Origin: Aquila chrysaetos chrysaetos
Lineage: Eukaryota > Chordata > Aves > Accipitriformes > Accipitridae
Assembly: GCF_900496995.4 (NCBI RefSeq)
Contig: NC_044018.1
Coordinates: 30,337,825-30,401,824, forward strand
Reading direction: 5' to 3'
DNA: 64,000 nucleotides
The notes beneath the pieces are model-generated. The model searched no databases. It was not told the origin of the DNA and saw nothing but the letters and a program-made list of their open reading frames with translations. The translations under genes were made by a program, and so were the position numbers. This document shows, one piece after another, positions 46,801-60,582 of this stretch (position 1 is its first letter; each line of letters starts with the position of its first letter).

Positions 46801-47993
46801 CTCGGCACCCGCCATGGTGGGAGCATCGTTGCTGATGTCGAAGGTGACATCGCCACCTGCCAGGCACGGGGACGGTGGCTCAGGGATGGCGCCGAAGGCC
46901 AGCACGGTCTCCGGCGCCCGTCCCGGCACCCACCTCGCCAGCAGTCCCGCTGTCGCGGCGTCCCCTCCTGCCACGGCCGGTACAGCCCCGAGTCCCAGCT
47001 CCGGAAAGGCGCCGGCCGCCCGCTCCAGGGCTGACTCCGACCACGGCTCCGGCCACCGGCTCCTGCGGTAGAAGGGCAAGAGGGTGCGTGTGGCACCCGG
47101 AGCACCGGCGCGGGGTGGCCGCCAACCACCCCGACCGGCCGGGGAGACCCCCGGTGATGCGCTGCCGACCCCACGGGGCGTCCGGCCGGGTCCCCCCCCC
47201 GACCGCAGGGACCCTTGGGGACCCTGGGGTCCACGTGACGGGCTCGGGCCAAGCCACGCACGGGGCAAAGCCCATCACATGGCGTCGAACGCTGCCCAAA
47301 GCCTTTTCATGTGACTCTCAGCTGAGCCGGTGCTGGCAGCCCCGGGCAGGACGAGTTGAGCACCTTCCTCACGGCCCCCCACTCGCAGGGGGCTGCCGGG
47401 TCCCCTCCATGCCCCCCCCCCATTCCAAAGGGGCTGCCAGGTTTCCCCCATGTCCCCTCACTCGCAGGGGGCTACCGGGTCCCCTCTGTCTCCCCTCCCT
47501 CACGGACAGATGGGGGTCCCCCATTTACAGATGGGTGGGGGTCCCCTCTCCATTTACAGCACCAACACAGAGGGATGGGGACCCCCACATTCCACCCCAC
47601 TCCTGGAGGGCTGTAGGTCTCCCCCAGCATCCCACAAAGGGACGGGGACCCCACAACAAGCCTCCTCCGTGTATTCCAAGCAGCCCCCACCCATGGGATT
47701 AGCGGGGTCTAATCCTGCTCCCCGTGTGATTTGGCTTTGAGAGGGGGGGTCTGCTCCTACCGATGGACCCCATAATCCCCGGGGACATGGGGATGGTCCC
47801 GGCCGGCGAGGGGGCGAGAGCTGCCCCCCAGATCCTGCGAGCCCCCTCACCGGCCGGGACTGTCCCAACAGCTCCCATGTCAAGCTCTGGATGCTGGCCC
47901 CGCCCCCAAGGACCCCCAACCCTACTTACGCCGCTGAGCCGTAGCCAAGACCAGGAGGGTCCCCAACACCGCGATCACCCCGTGCACCCTCAT
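43882..47993 (-). CDS. PMEL: Premelanosome protein PMEL (Pmel17/Silver), fibril former of melanosomes
   Basis: Type I membrane glycoprotein whose lumenal part forms the amyloid sheets on which melanin is laid down. Exons (minus): 47930-47993, 46934-47062, 46710-46856, 46487-46627, 46252-46413, 45760-46155, 45375-45653, 44853-45260, 44685-44769, 44366-44568, 44185-44272, 43882-44042; about 753 residues. Order: signal peptide [21 protein letters not shown]-terminal region ending [23 protein letters not shown] domain ([17 protein letters not shown]); Pro/Ser/Thr/Glu segment; Ala/Gly/Thr repeats; proprotein-convertase site LVLVKRQ; kringle-like region; membrane helix [19 protein letters not shown]; tail with ESSPLL sorting motif. 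The last exon reaches that tail only after a frame change, best placed in the G8 run 44003-44010. In poultry this gene is the Dominant white locus. Confidence 0.95.
44970..45258 (-). repeat. PMEL repeat domain: 12/24-bp coding tandem repeats
   Basis: On the coding strand units such as ACAGCTGGAGCCACGGTG recur some twenty times, giving peptide repeats of the type ATAGATVG, interrupted by [16 protein letters not shown] and AVSLAAAT. The human repeat domain has 13-residue Pro/Ser/Thr/Glu-rich units; here Ala, Gly and Thr dominate and acidic residues are rare in the array. Reading frame is kept throughout the exon 44853-45260. Confidence 0.85.
47063..47929. other. PMEL intron 1, with short internal duplications
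   Basis: No further exon seen. At 47375-47485 a block reading CACTCGCAGGGGGCTGCCGG followed by GTCCCCTC is present in two good copies plus a partial one (CCAAAGGGGCTGCCAGG), and ACAGATGGGGGTCCCC recurs at about 47505-47545. Confidence 0.6.
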
Positions 47994-48155
47994 GGTCCCA
48001 CCGTCCTCTTCTCCCCCCACGTTCGGGCACCGCTGGGGTAGAGAGGCGAAGGGGACGGGGACGGGGGGATATGAAGGGGTTCTCGTTTGCATAGTCCCAC
48101 CCCAAAAAGGGGGGGGGGGAAGGAACCTGGCCCCCCCACTTGAATTGCGTGGGGA

Positions 48156-48171
48156 CACGTGTGTGCATGTG
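48156..48171. promoter_or_regulatory. E-box pair upstream of PMEL (candidate MITF/USF sites)
   Basis: CACGTG (48156-48161, within ACACGTGT) and CATGTG (48166-48171) lie about 165 bp upstream of the PMEL ATG. Such E-boxes are the class bound by MITF and USF in melanocyte genes, and PMEL is a known MITF-responsive gene. Their role here is inferred from position and motif only. Confidence 0.5.
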
Positions 48172-48752
48172 TGTGCGGCCCCCCGGTCACACGCTCCGGC
48201 TCTGCCCGGGAGGGGGGTGGGAATGGTGGGGTCCTTCTTGGGGGACACAGAGACACTCCCCCCCCAGCTTGGGGAGGGGAATGGGGGGGTGCTGCCCCCC
48301 ACTCTCAGCACTGTCTGAGTGACCCCAGGGTCACGGATTTGGCCCCATATAGACACAACGGGGACCCACCACCCACCGAGCCCCGGGCCACCCTGTTTTG
48401 CAGGGTGGGGTGCACAGGCAGGGGGACCCCGATCCCGCATGTACACAGGGGGACCCCAATCCTGGACAGACACAGGGACCCCCACCCATTCCTGCTGGGG
48501 GGCGGGGGGCTGTTTCCAGCTCCCAACCGGCCCCAGCGCCAGCCGGGAGGGTCCCACCCAGGGATGGGGGGGGGTCCCCACCCGTGCCCGGCAGCCGCGT
48601 GGGGGTCTGCGGGCGTGGGATGGTGTGTGCGGGACCGTGCCCGTGGGAACGGCGTGTGCGGGACCCCTGAGCACCCCGAAAACCCCGCGTGTCCCGTATG
48701 TACTCCCCCTCCCCTCCGTGATGCCTCCCCGCCCGTGGGGGGCCGATTCTGA

Positions 48753-51445
<2,693 letters not shown>

Positions 51446-52430
51446 GCGGCCCCACCGTGTCCCCCCCGGACCCTGCCCGCACTCGCCGGGATCTCGGGAT
51501 GGGACCGGCAGCTGCCTGCTGCCCACCAAGGGTCTGGAGTTGGGGCGGGGCGGGGGCTGCCTGCCGTGCCCCCCTCCTGAATGGAACCCCCGTCCCCGCA
51601 CTGTGAGAGGCGACGTCCGTCCCCGGGGGCTCGGGACCCCCCCTGCGCCTCCCACCTGCCCCCCCCCCCGGGACTGCTCTGGGCAGAGCCCCCACCCCGG
51701 CTGCCGCGGCCCCCCTGGAGCGCAGCTGGCCCCCCCCCAGGGACAGGGAGCGGGGACTGTCCTGCTCCACTCCCCAGCGTGGTGAGGCCCCCCCCCACCC
51801 TTGCTCGGACTTTTGGCACTTATGGCCCCTTGGGGGGGGGGGCCCTGGGACCGGCATGGCAGGGGGTGAGCGCCTTCCTCTCCCCCATCCTCATCCTCCT
51901 CTTTCCCACTGTCCCTCAGCACGGCACCGGCTGGGGGTGAAGCCCCGGGGGGGGTCCATACACTCCCCCCCACTGCCCTACAGGAGCGGGAAGGGGGTTT
52001 TGCCCCCGGGGGGGTGGGTGTGATGGGGGTTCCCCTGCAAAGCGTGTCCCCTAGAACCCCCCCCCCCCACTGTCACCCTCACTCGGGGCCCCGGTGCCCC
52101 CCCCCCCGCCGCGGGTTTCTCGTCGACTTTTGTAACTTCTGCAATTTCGTACCGAATGTCAAACTGTGTGTGGCGCCTGCGGGGGGGGGTATGTGGGGCG
52201 GGGGGGCTGGCCGTGACACCATCACCCCGTGGGACCTGTCCCCCCCCCAGGCCCCCCCGACGGGCCTCTCCCACCTGTGTCCGTCCCCCCCCCATAGGTG
52301 TTGGGCCCTGAATGGCGCCTGGCCCCCCCGGAGCCCCCCCGTGTCTCTAGGCCCCCCCCCCGAAGTTGGTGGGGAGCTCCCCGGGTCTTGGCTCCGCCCA
52401 CCGCGGCTAGGCGACTCCCCTCCGCCACGC
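51446..52430 (+). other. CDK2 3' UTR and short intergenic DNA
   Basis: C-rich sequence with no coding exon. The only AT-richer patch (about 52110-52165, containing TTTGTAACTTCTGCAATTTC) may be the end of the CDK2 transcript, but no AATAAA was found. Confidence 0.45.
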
Positions 52431-52470
52431 CCTTAGGTGGCCACGCCCATCTGCGCTCTGGAGCGCCGCC

Positions 52471-53077
52471 ATTGGCCGGCCCGGGCTCCGCCCCCCCCCG
52501 GCAGGCGAGGGCGCTGCCGCATTCAGGGACGCGGAGCCGCCGCCGGGGGCGGGTCAGAGGTCGCGGCTCCCAGCGGCCCCCGCGCCCTCCCGGCTGCGGT
52601 CCCGCGGGCTGTCAATTACGAGAAGCAGCGCCTGTGATTGGCCGCGAGGCATCGCCCAGCGGTCGCGTCATTCATCGCGCCGCTGGCCTCGGGGTTGGGC
52701 GAGTCGGGCGCCTTCTGCCATCTGATTGGACGATGCGGGGCTTCCCGCGTTCCGATTGGCCCCCGCTGTTGCGGGGGTCCTCCCCCTTAGGTCACCTTAT
52801 TTGTTGTTGGTACCCGCCCCCCCGCGGGGCGGCGCCTCCCGTTGGCCTCACGCCCCGTCACTCAGCTCAATCCCCGCCTTCTTCACGACGTTCCTCCCCG
52901 GCCATTGGCCGACCGCTCTCCTCACCTCTACTGGCCAGCCTACTGCCCATCCGCCCGCTCTCCGCCGCCGATTGGTTTTCTGACGCGGGGTGGGGCGCTG
53001 ACCCTCTCCCCCCTTTCCCATTGGCTCTGCCGAGAGGAAGAGGCGTGCCCTCCGCCCCGTTCCTCTTCGCCGATTGG
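52471..53077 (+). promoter_or_regulatory. Cluster of inverted CCAAT boxes, RAB5B promoter
   Basis: Eight exact ATTGG pentamers (inverted CCAAT, NF-Y type) at 52471, 52637, 52725, 52755, 52904, 52971, 53020 and 53073, all in the same orientation, most continued as ATTGGC or ATTGGT, with variants between (CGTTGGCC, TACTGGCC). The cluster ends just before a GC-rich untranslated exon with a GTACCG donor after 53182, so it is read as the RAB5B promoter. Confidence 0.7.
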
Positions 53078-53099
53078 CTGAAACCCCTCTTAATCCCGC

Positions 53100-53182
53100 C
53101 CGCGCCAGGAGGGTTTGGTTGAGCCGCTGTTTGTGCGCTTGGGGGGCTGCGACGGGAGGGCCGGGCCGGGCCGGGCGCCGAG
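53100..53182 (+). other. Probable untranslated first exon of RAB5B
   Basis: GC-rich stretch (GGCCGGGCCGGGCCGGGCGCCGAG) ending at a GTACCGGGG donor. The next credible acceptor of this gene is at 58522-58523, before the start codon. The 5' border is unknown. Confidence 0.5.
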
Positions 53183-56100
53183 GTACCGGGGCCCGGGCGG
53201 GGCTTGGGGGCGTTTCGGGGGGTCTCGGGGATGGGGCCGGGCCGGGGGTGCGGAGGAGGGGGTCGGGTACCCCCAGGCCGAGCTGGGGCTGAGGTGGGGG
53301 AGGTCGGCCGCCGCCCGTTCTGGGGGAGGCCCAGGGCCCCGAGCTGCCCGCCCAGACTCCCCGGCCCCCGCTGTGGGGGTCCGCCGTTCCCTTCCTGTGG
53401 GTCGGGGTCCCGCACGACCGGGCTCTCCTCGGGAGGGGGCTGCGGGGGGGGGTGTCCCGCGTCCCGTTCCACCCTCCGTGTCAGCCAGGCTGGTGTATCG
53501 CGAGGCCGAGCCGTCCCGGTGGGTGCGGGCAGAGGGTGCGAGGCTCCGGAGAGGCCCCGGCTTTCGGCGTTGGGGCTGCCCGTCTCCCAGGCCGCCCTAA
53601 CGGGACCCACGTCTGACGCTTTTTTCGACTCTCCCAGCGGTTTCCATGTCGGAGCCACGGCTCCTCCAGTAGCGGGGGCTTCCCCGGCATCTTCGCCCGG
53701 AGCTTGGGCTTCCTGAGCCTCGCCTGGTTCCGAGGAAATCCGCCGGAGGCGCTGACCCGTCCGTGGGTTTGGCTCCTGGGCTGTGGCTTCGGCCACCCTG
53801 AGGGGGGGAAAAAAGGGGGCAAGTGACCCTGTCCCCGGCACACAGGGTCTCAGTTGGGGCTGCCCGAGCTGGCGCCAAGCCCACCGGCACAGGGCGGGAG
53901 CTGCCCAAATCGGTGGAGGTTGGAGGGACCCGGCACTGTCGTGGAAGAGCGGATCGATAGATGCTGTTCTCCTCTCCAAGAAGCCGCCTGCCGGGCTCCT
54001 CTTCCAAAGGGCATCTCCGGCAGCTGTGCTGTCCCTGTCCCCCCCCGCCCCCAGCTGTGGGCGTCAGGCCAGGCCGGATCCCTCGAGTCCGTGCAGGACT
54101 CGCTGTTTGTGACGGGCACCTGCAGCGTCGGTGCCGGAGCGGGGCCTGGATCCCTCCTGGGAGGATGGGAAGCTTCGCCCGGGTGGCCTTGAGCCCGTGT
54201 CGGCACTATCTCAGCTGAAGCGTGGGGGGATGGCATGCGGCTGAGCAGGGCCGGAGCCTGTCCCTTGACCAGGGCTGTGAACCGGCTTTGCCGCGCGATG
54301 GTTCGTGTATGGCAGCTGTGACCGGCAGGCTTTATGTGCCACGTGGGTTGGGGGAGAGCTGGGTCTCCACCATCCTCTGTGGGAACTCACCGACACCTTC
54401 ACGTCACCGAGCCGTCGGAGCTGGCTGAGTTGCAAGATCTTAATATTTCATTAAGGAAGGATACCTAACGATGAGAGCCATGGGATGACTTTGTACAATG
54501 CTCATTGGCCTGTACCGGCGCAGCTTTGCTCCGCGAGCCGGAGTTCTCTCAGCCCGAGCTGTCTGCCTGCATGGCAAAGGCTGGGCTCCCACCGTAACCA
54601 GGAGCCCTCCAGCACTGGCTGGGCGAATCCGCGGCGGGCCAAGCCCCCGCGCGCCTCTGGGTGGTTGCTCGAGTGCGATTGGGACATAGGAAAAGTATCG
54701 CTGGCAACAGGAAAGCAGTTAGCCCAGACGGGCTGTTGCAACCCTCCCCTGTGAAGGATGCCCCCTTCTCCCGAGCGCGGTTCAGCCAGTGCGGCCCTCG
54801 GTGTACTCGGCCGCGGGGGCTGGCAGGCCCGGTGATGCGGGCAGCCGGTGGTTGGGCAGGCGTGCGAGATGCTGCCTCCGAACGCTGCGTCCCGGCGGCA
54901 CGAGAAGGCTGTGGGAGCATTTGGGATCCTGTTTGGGAAGGGCTGTACTGGGCGGCGTTTGGGAGGAGACGGAGCGAGGCGGCCTCAGACTCCCTGAACC
55001 TCGTCAGGCATCGGTCGACCCATTTGCCAGCGCGGGCACAGCCCTTCAGCCAGGGAAAGCCTCTGCTGCCGCGGCAGGGGAGGAGTGGATTCATCCTGGC
55101 AAGTTTTCTAGCTCCGCTCGTGGTTGTTGGTGCTTGCCGTGTCGCACCATAAATCTCGCTCAACCAGCAGCTAACAGTAATTGCTGGTGACACAAAAGCA
55201 TGCCAAAAATAGCTGCAGACTTCTATAGATCGACGTATAGTCAACTTTCACCTGGTGCAGTGATGTTTTAGTGGGAATATCTGGTTGTTCCAGGGGTCTG
55301 TGGATCTTCTGAAGCCCAGGTTCGTCTGAAGGAAGCTGAATTCAGGTGGTTGTATTTTCCTTAATCCCTCATTGGAGCCCTGGTGTGGGCGGGATTTCAT
55401 GCCACTGTGCTTTCAGCGTGTCTGTCCTGAAGCAGCTCCTGGGCAGGAGAAGTGGCTCCTTCCAGGGCCAGCCGTGCCTGGGCAGTGACTCGGGATCCTG
55501 CTGAGCAAAGTGGGGCAAGGACGGAGCCGTCCAGCCCTGGACATCAGCGGCTTGGGTGAGGACAGCCGAAGCCTTGGGGCTGTTTCTCCAGCAAACGCTG
55601 GAGTGCTCCCAGCAGCCGGTGGCTTCATGGGACAGTGATGGCTTCGTCCAGGAGCTCGCTCCATGCAGAGCTCTCCCTGGAGCTCCCACCTTGCTGTCCC
55701 GAGTAGGAGGATGAGGAGACCCACGCGATGCCGGGGGTCTGCAGATGGCCAGGATCCACATGGCTCCTGAGGTCCTGGAAAAGGTGACTTGGGCTTTGTG
55801 CCAAACGGCTGCCATCGGAGAGGTGTGGCATGAGGCCAGGTGCCTGGTGAAGCTGTTGCCAGTCCCTGCGGTCGGGGGTCCCGGCTGGTCCCTGTCTGTG
55901 TTGGGGCCTCACCGCTCACCTGTGCCGGGACCGTCCCCCTCCAAGCTGGAGCCTTTCGCCCGCAGTTGTGGGTGCCTGGCAGTTCGTCCCGTATAAATAA
56001 GCACAGAGTCTGTTCCAGGCACTTGCCATGAGGCTCCAGCTGAAGCTGCAGAGCAGGACAACGGTGGTGTAAATCCCCGGCAAGCGGGTGGTGGAGATCT

Positions 56101-58523
56101 AACAGCGTGGTGGTGCTGAGTTCCCCACGGGCTGAGCTCCTGCCTCGTGTCGTGGGACTGGGGCTGTGGCTGGGGTCTGTGTGAGCGCCCTCAACCTCTG
56201 CACCTGCCAGGAGCCTGGGCTGCTGCCGACATAGCAGTGGGGTGCAGCACAGCTGGGTGAGAAGAGCACTTTTGGCAGGGAAGTCACCCCGAGGAAGGAG
56301 GGAGCCAGGGCATGCTTGGGGCCAGCTTGGGAGCGAGGCTGTTGCTCCTGGCCTGCGGAAGGGACCGGCCCTGGCAGCGCCGGGCTCAGCTGGAGAAGGA
56401 AAGTGAGAACAGAGTTGGAGAGGGTGAGGCGGATCTCTTCCCAAAGCAGATTCCAGCAGCAGTTGCTTCGGAGCACAATATTGGCGAGGGAAGGAGCTGG
56501 TCTCGCTGGCAGAGGAAGGCCGAGGGCTGAGCTGCGGGTCGTGGCCATGCTGGGCTCGCACCGAGTCTGGGTGGCCGTGAGGTGCTGGGGCAGCTGCGGT
56601 GGCTGGTCCTGGTGAGGTGCAGCTGGGCTCTCCCTGACGCTTTGGGGTTCAAGGGTGGCTGGAGCTGAAACGATCGTTGTGTCCTGGTGCTGCTGCTGGA
56701 GCAGGTCCTGCTCCCTGCCCGGGCCTTGTCGTGGGCTGTGTTGCTGCTGGGATGGCGATTTCTGCTCAGAATAGTTGTAAATACTTGTAAAATCTTCAGC
56801 CCTGCCTCTAAGCTCGTGAGAGTAACGCTTGGCTGGAGTGATCCTGAACTTCATTCATGCCTGGCCTCATCCTGTGTGAGTTCTCCCGATGCCTTTCTGG
56901 ATCAAACCAAAGAGAATTGGCAGGAGTCTGGCAGGCTGGGCTGCACCGGCTGCTTCCCGGCAGCTGCTTCCCGGCGGGTCATGCCGAGCCGTGCTTAGGA
57001 TGCTGCCGAGGCCGCTGCCGAGGCCATTGCCGAGCCGTTCCCTCTCCCGAGCAGTGCCAGAGGAGGGAGGCAGCATTCCCTGTGCCCGGGCAAGTGTCGC
57101 ACTGATGAGTTTGTGTTTCCAGGGCTTTGCTGCGCCTCGGGGGGAGGTGAGAGCGACCCCCTTCTCCTGGAGGGGTCTGGGAATGGCTGGGCCAAGGTCC
57201 GTGCTGCACAAGTGCTGTGGTTAGTGAGCGTTTCCTGCTGGGCTTGTCTGGCTTTAGCCCTGCTTACGTCTTCAGGCAGATGGGGAAGGGGAACTGGCAA
57301 CAAACAACTTTCCGCTTGTTGGTTCTGGTCTCTGCAATCCTCGTCCAGTTGCCTGCCTGGCCCCGCCGGCGCAGACAAATCTCTGCTGCAGCCCCGCAAC
57401 CTTGGGACTGGAGTGTTACAAGGGAGAGTGAGATTAGCTCCTAAAGAAAAATACAAATGCTGCATTCTCCCACTTTCTCTGGGCGTGTGAACCACAGAAG
57501 CCAAAACTCCGGCTGCCCAGTGACCCCCAGGTTTTGTCTCTTCTCTGAGTGCCCCTTCCCAGTGCCCACCCCCTCGGGCTTTGTGGAGCCGTGTTGTTCC
57601 GGATGCTGTGTTTGATCTCGCTGACACCTGGATTTGAGCGGGCAGCCTGCTCTGCGGGCAGGGATCGTGAGCGCCGGCTGCCTGTGGGGCAGCGGGCAAT
57701 TCCAGCCCGGCAGAGCCGCCCAGCTGACGTCGTGCTGGTGCTGGTGCTGGTGGGGCGTGCGGCCGGCTGCCTGCGGCCGTGCTTTATCCTGGAGGGGGAT
57801 ACAGTCCACACCTCCAGCCAAAGTGGCTCTGTCAGACCCCTGCTGCTCAAGTCCAGCGTGGAAAACAAAGCGAAAACAGGGATTAAAAAAAACCAAACCA
57901 TGGCTCAGGAACTTTAAGGCAGAGCTGGGGAGTTTGTTTCCAACCCCTCCTCCCAGCCGGCTGGCGGGGAGGCAGCCAGAGCTGTTGTGGCATCTCCCCC
58001 AGCTGCCGCATAAACAAGAGCGGTCCAGGCCTGGAGCTGCTCGCTGCCGGCCAGCCGTTCTCCTGCTGCCCCTTCCCCGCTGCCCCGGCTCGGGCTGCGT
58101 GGTGTGTCCTGGCCCGGGGGCTGCTCACCACGGCCGGGAGCGGGAGGGCTGGGAGGACTGCTGACTCACTCCCAGCCTCCTCGGCCGCGAGGATCCCGTC
58201 CGCCTGGCTCACGGATTAGCTCCTACCAACCGATTTACTGCTCCGTGAAATCCTTCTGGAACAGAGGCTCGGGGAGTGGAGCCGTGGCCTGCAGGTCTGC
58301 GCCACGTGCGGCAGCGGGGCGCCTGGGGAAAGACCCTGCGTGGGGGGAGAGACCCTAGGGAAAGACCCTGTAACGAGGAGCGTGTTCTAGCTTGAGGCGA
58401 GAAGAGTTTTCCCTGCTAAAGCTCGGCAAAGCCTGTCTCCGTGGACGTGGTACGGTCCCAGGGGGACGTGGGGGTATTGCACCGTGTGTGTTCAGCACGC
58501 CGACAACTCTCTCCTCCTTCCAG
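53183..58523 (+). other. RAB5B intron 1
   Basis: A 5.3 kb stretch without a recognisable gene on either strand. Open frames here are short and lack domains; composition is moderately GC-rich. TCCTGGTGCTGCTGCTGGAG-type triplet runs near 56680 and GTGCTGGTGCTGGTGCTGG near 57730 are simple repeats. No transposon family was recognised. Confidence 0.55.
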
Positions 58524-58642
58524 GACAGCCGAGTGGATCAAAGGCCAGCACCCTGCACCCTGCACCCAGCTCCGCGCGGACGCCTCGGTGCCTTCCCGGC
58601 TCTCCAGTTAACAGGGCGCTCGGCGCCAGCAGCACCCAGGCC

Positions 58643-60582
58643 ATGACCAGCCGAGGAGCCGCCAGGCCAAACGGGCAGTCCCAAGCCAGTAAAATCTGTC
58701 AGTTCAAGCTGGTGCTGCTGGGCGAGTCGGCGGTGGGGAAATCCAGCCTGGTGCTGCGCTTTGTCAAGGGCCAGTTCCACGAGTACCAGGAGAGCACCAT
58801 CGGCGGTGAGTCGGCGAGAGGCACCCGTCATGGGTAGTCCCGCACCCTCGAGTAATGCTGTCAGGAGCCCGCAGCCCCGTTGCCATGGCTTTGCCTTGCG
58901 CTGGTTTTATTTCCCGTTAAATATGAGCCCCTGTCGGGCTCCGAGCCCTTACCCTGCGGCCATGGTACAGCGACTAGGTGTGTGAGCGCTCGGCAGCTGG
59001 CGCTCCGTGTGCGAGCTGGGCTCTAGCCACAGTCCCCACACCTCGTCCTGTGGTCTTGTGGCTGGTGACGCCTCAGTGGACGCGGCGGTCCCTCGGCACA
59101 GGAGTCCTTGCCAATCCCCTGATAAGCACACTGCTTGCGCAGAGCAGCTGGGATTTTTTTCTCAGCAACCTGGGCTCCGTGTGACAAACGGGCTCGACTG
59201 ACGGGCTCCTCCTCCACCCAGACGGTCCTGGAGCCGGCTGTGGAGTCGGGGTGCGCCCAGGTCCACGTCCCTTCTGGGGGTGCGGGGAGGGTTCCTGCCC
59301 ACAGCGGGGGTGGCTAACGCGATGCTAACGCCGTCTGTTCCTCCCGACAGCGGCGTTCCTTACACAGTCTGTCTGCCTGGATGACACAACGGTAAAATTT
59401 GAGATCTGGGATACGGCTGGCCAGGAGAGATACCACAGTCTGGCCCCGATGTACTACCGGGGGGCACAAGCTGCCATCGTGGTCTATGATATCACCAACC
59501 AGGTAGGGTCCCCATCCGGGCTCCTCGGCTACCAGGCGTGAGGCACCTTGGTTAAACTGCCCGGGAGCGGCCCAGGGGTGGCTCCACTGGGGGCCGTCTC
59601 CTCGCGTGGAGTCGGGGGTGGCTCTTGCCATGGCGGGGGTCCCTCTAAGACACCCGCCTTGCAGCACAGCGGTGGGACGAGCCTTGAGTTCCCACCTCTG
59701 CTCCTAGGAAACATTTGCACGGGCGAAGACATGGGTGAAGGAGCTGCAGAGACAAGCCAGCCCCAGCATCGTGATCGCCCTCGCGGGCAACAAGGCTGAC
59801 CTGGCCAGCAAACGCATGGTGGAATACGAAGTAAGTGTTGGCCCAAAGCTCTGCCGGGCTGGTGCGAGCTCCCTTGCCTGTCTCCCACCACGGGAGATGT
59901 GCTGGGGCTTCGGCTGCTGGACCCTCACCCGGCCGCTCGCGTTTCTTCCAGGAAGCACAGGCCTACGCAGATGACAACAGCCTATTGTTCATGGAGACGT
60001 CGGCCAAGACGGCGATGAATGTGAACGACCTCTTCTTGGCCATTGGTGAGGCTCCGCGAGCGGCTGGGGGGGCGAGGCTGGGGTCTAAGGGGGTCTGCTT
60101 GGGGTGCAGCTCCCCCTGTCCTCCCCGAGCTTTTTGGGAGGCTGAGCAGAGCTGGTGCCTGTCCTGCCCTCTGGTGAGCGTGGCTCCTCGTGGCCCGGCA
60201 GCAGCTGTGCCATGGGCTGCGGTGCTGCTACCGGGGCTGAGCACCAAGGCTGATGCTCAGTGCGAGAGCAGCTCAAGGGGAAACTGCTCTTTGCCCCTGG
60301 GGAAGCGCGTGGGCCTTGTCAATGCAGCCAGGGTGGCTTCAGGGTCTCTGCTGCGCTCGAGGCAGGGTCCTGCCGGGTCCCTTGGGCTACAGCAGCAGTG
60401 GGGCTGTGCTGCAGAGCGAGCCCCCGTCTCGCTCCCACCACCATCTTGCCTGTCTTCCCCCTCCAGCCAAGAAGCTGCCAAAGAGCGAGCCCCAGAGCAC
60501 GAGCGGAGCGGCGGGCAGGAGCAGAGGCGTGGACCTGCACGAGCAGAGCCAGCAGAACAAGAGCCAGTGTTGTAGCAACTAA
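58643..60582 (+). CDS. RAB5B: Ras-related protein Rab-5B, early endosome GTPase
   Basis: Rab5-family GTPase controlling homotypic fusion and trafficking of early endosomes. Exons: 58643-58805, 59351-59502, 59708-59830, 59952-60045 and 60467-60582, 215 residues as in human. Motifs: P-loop GESAVGKSS, switch I ESTIGAAF, switch [22 protein letters not shown], guanine-binding NKAD and ETSAKT, and the C-terminal double cysteine QCCSN for geranylgeranylation. [17 protein letters not shown] replaces the human N-terminus with few changes. RAB5A and RAB5C are paralogues; the N- and C-terminal tails and the CDK2/SUOX neighbours support RAB5B. The coding exon begins in an exon starting at 58524. Confidence 0.98.

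Noticed and set aside
44449-47071. Plus-strand frames of 481 and 558 codons opposite PMEL
   Set aside because: They are antisense shadows of PMEL exons; their repeats mirror the PMEL repeat domain and they cross clear PMEL splice sites.
52867-53979. 370-codon minus-strand frame near the RAB5B first exon
   Set aside because: Low-complexity Pro/Arg/Gly composition over a promoter, no homology recognised, no intron-exon logic.
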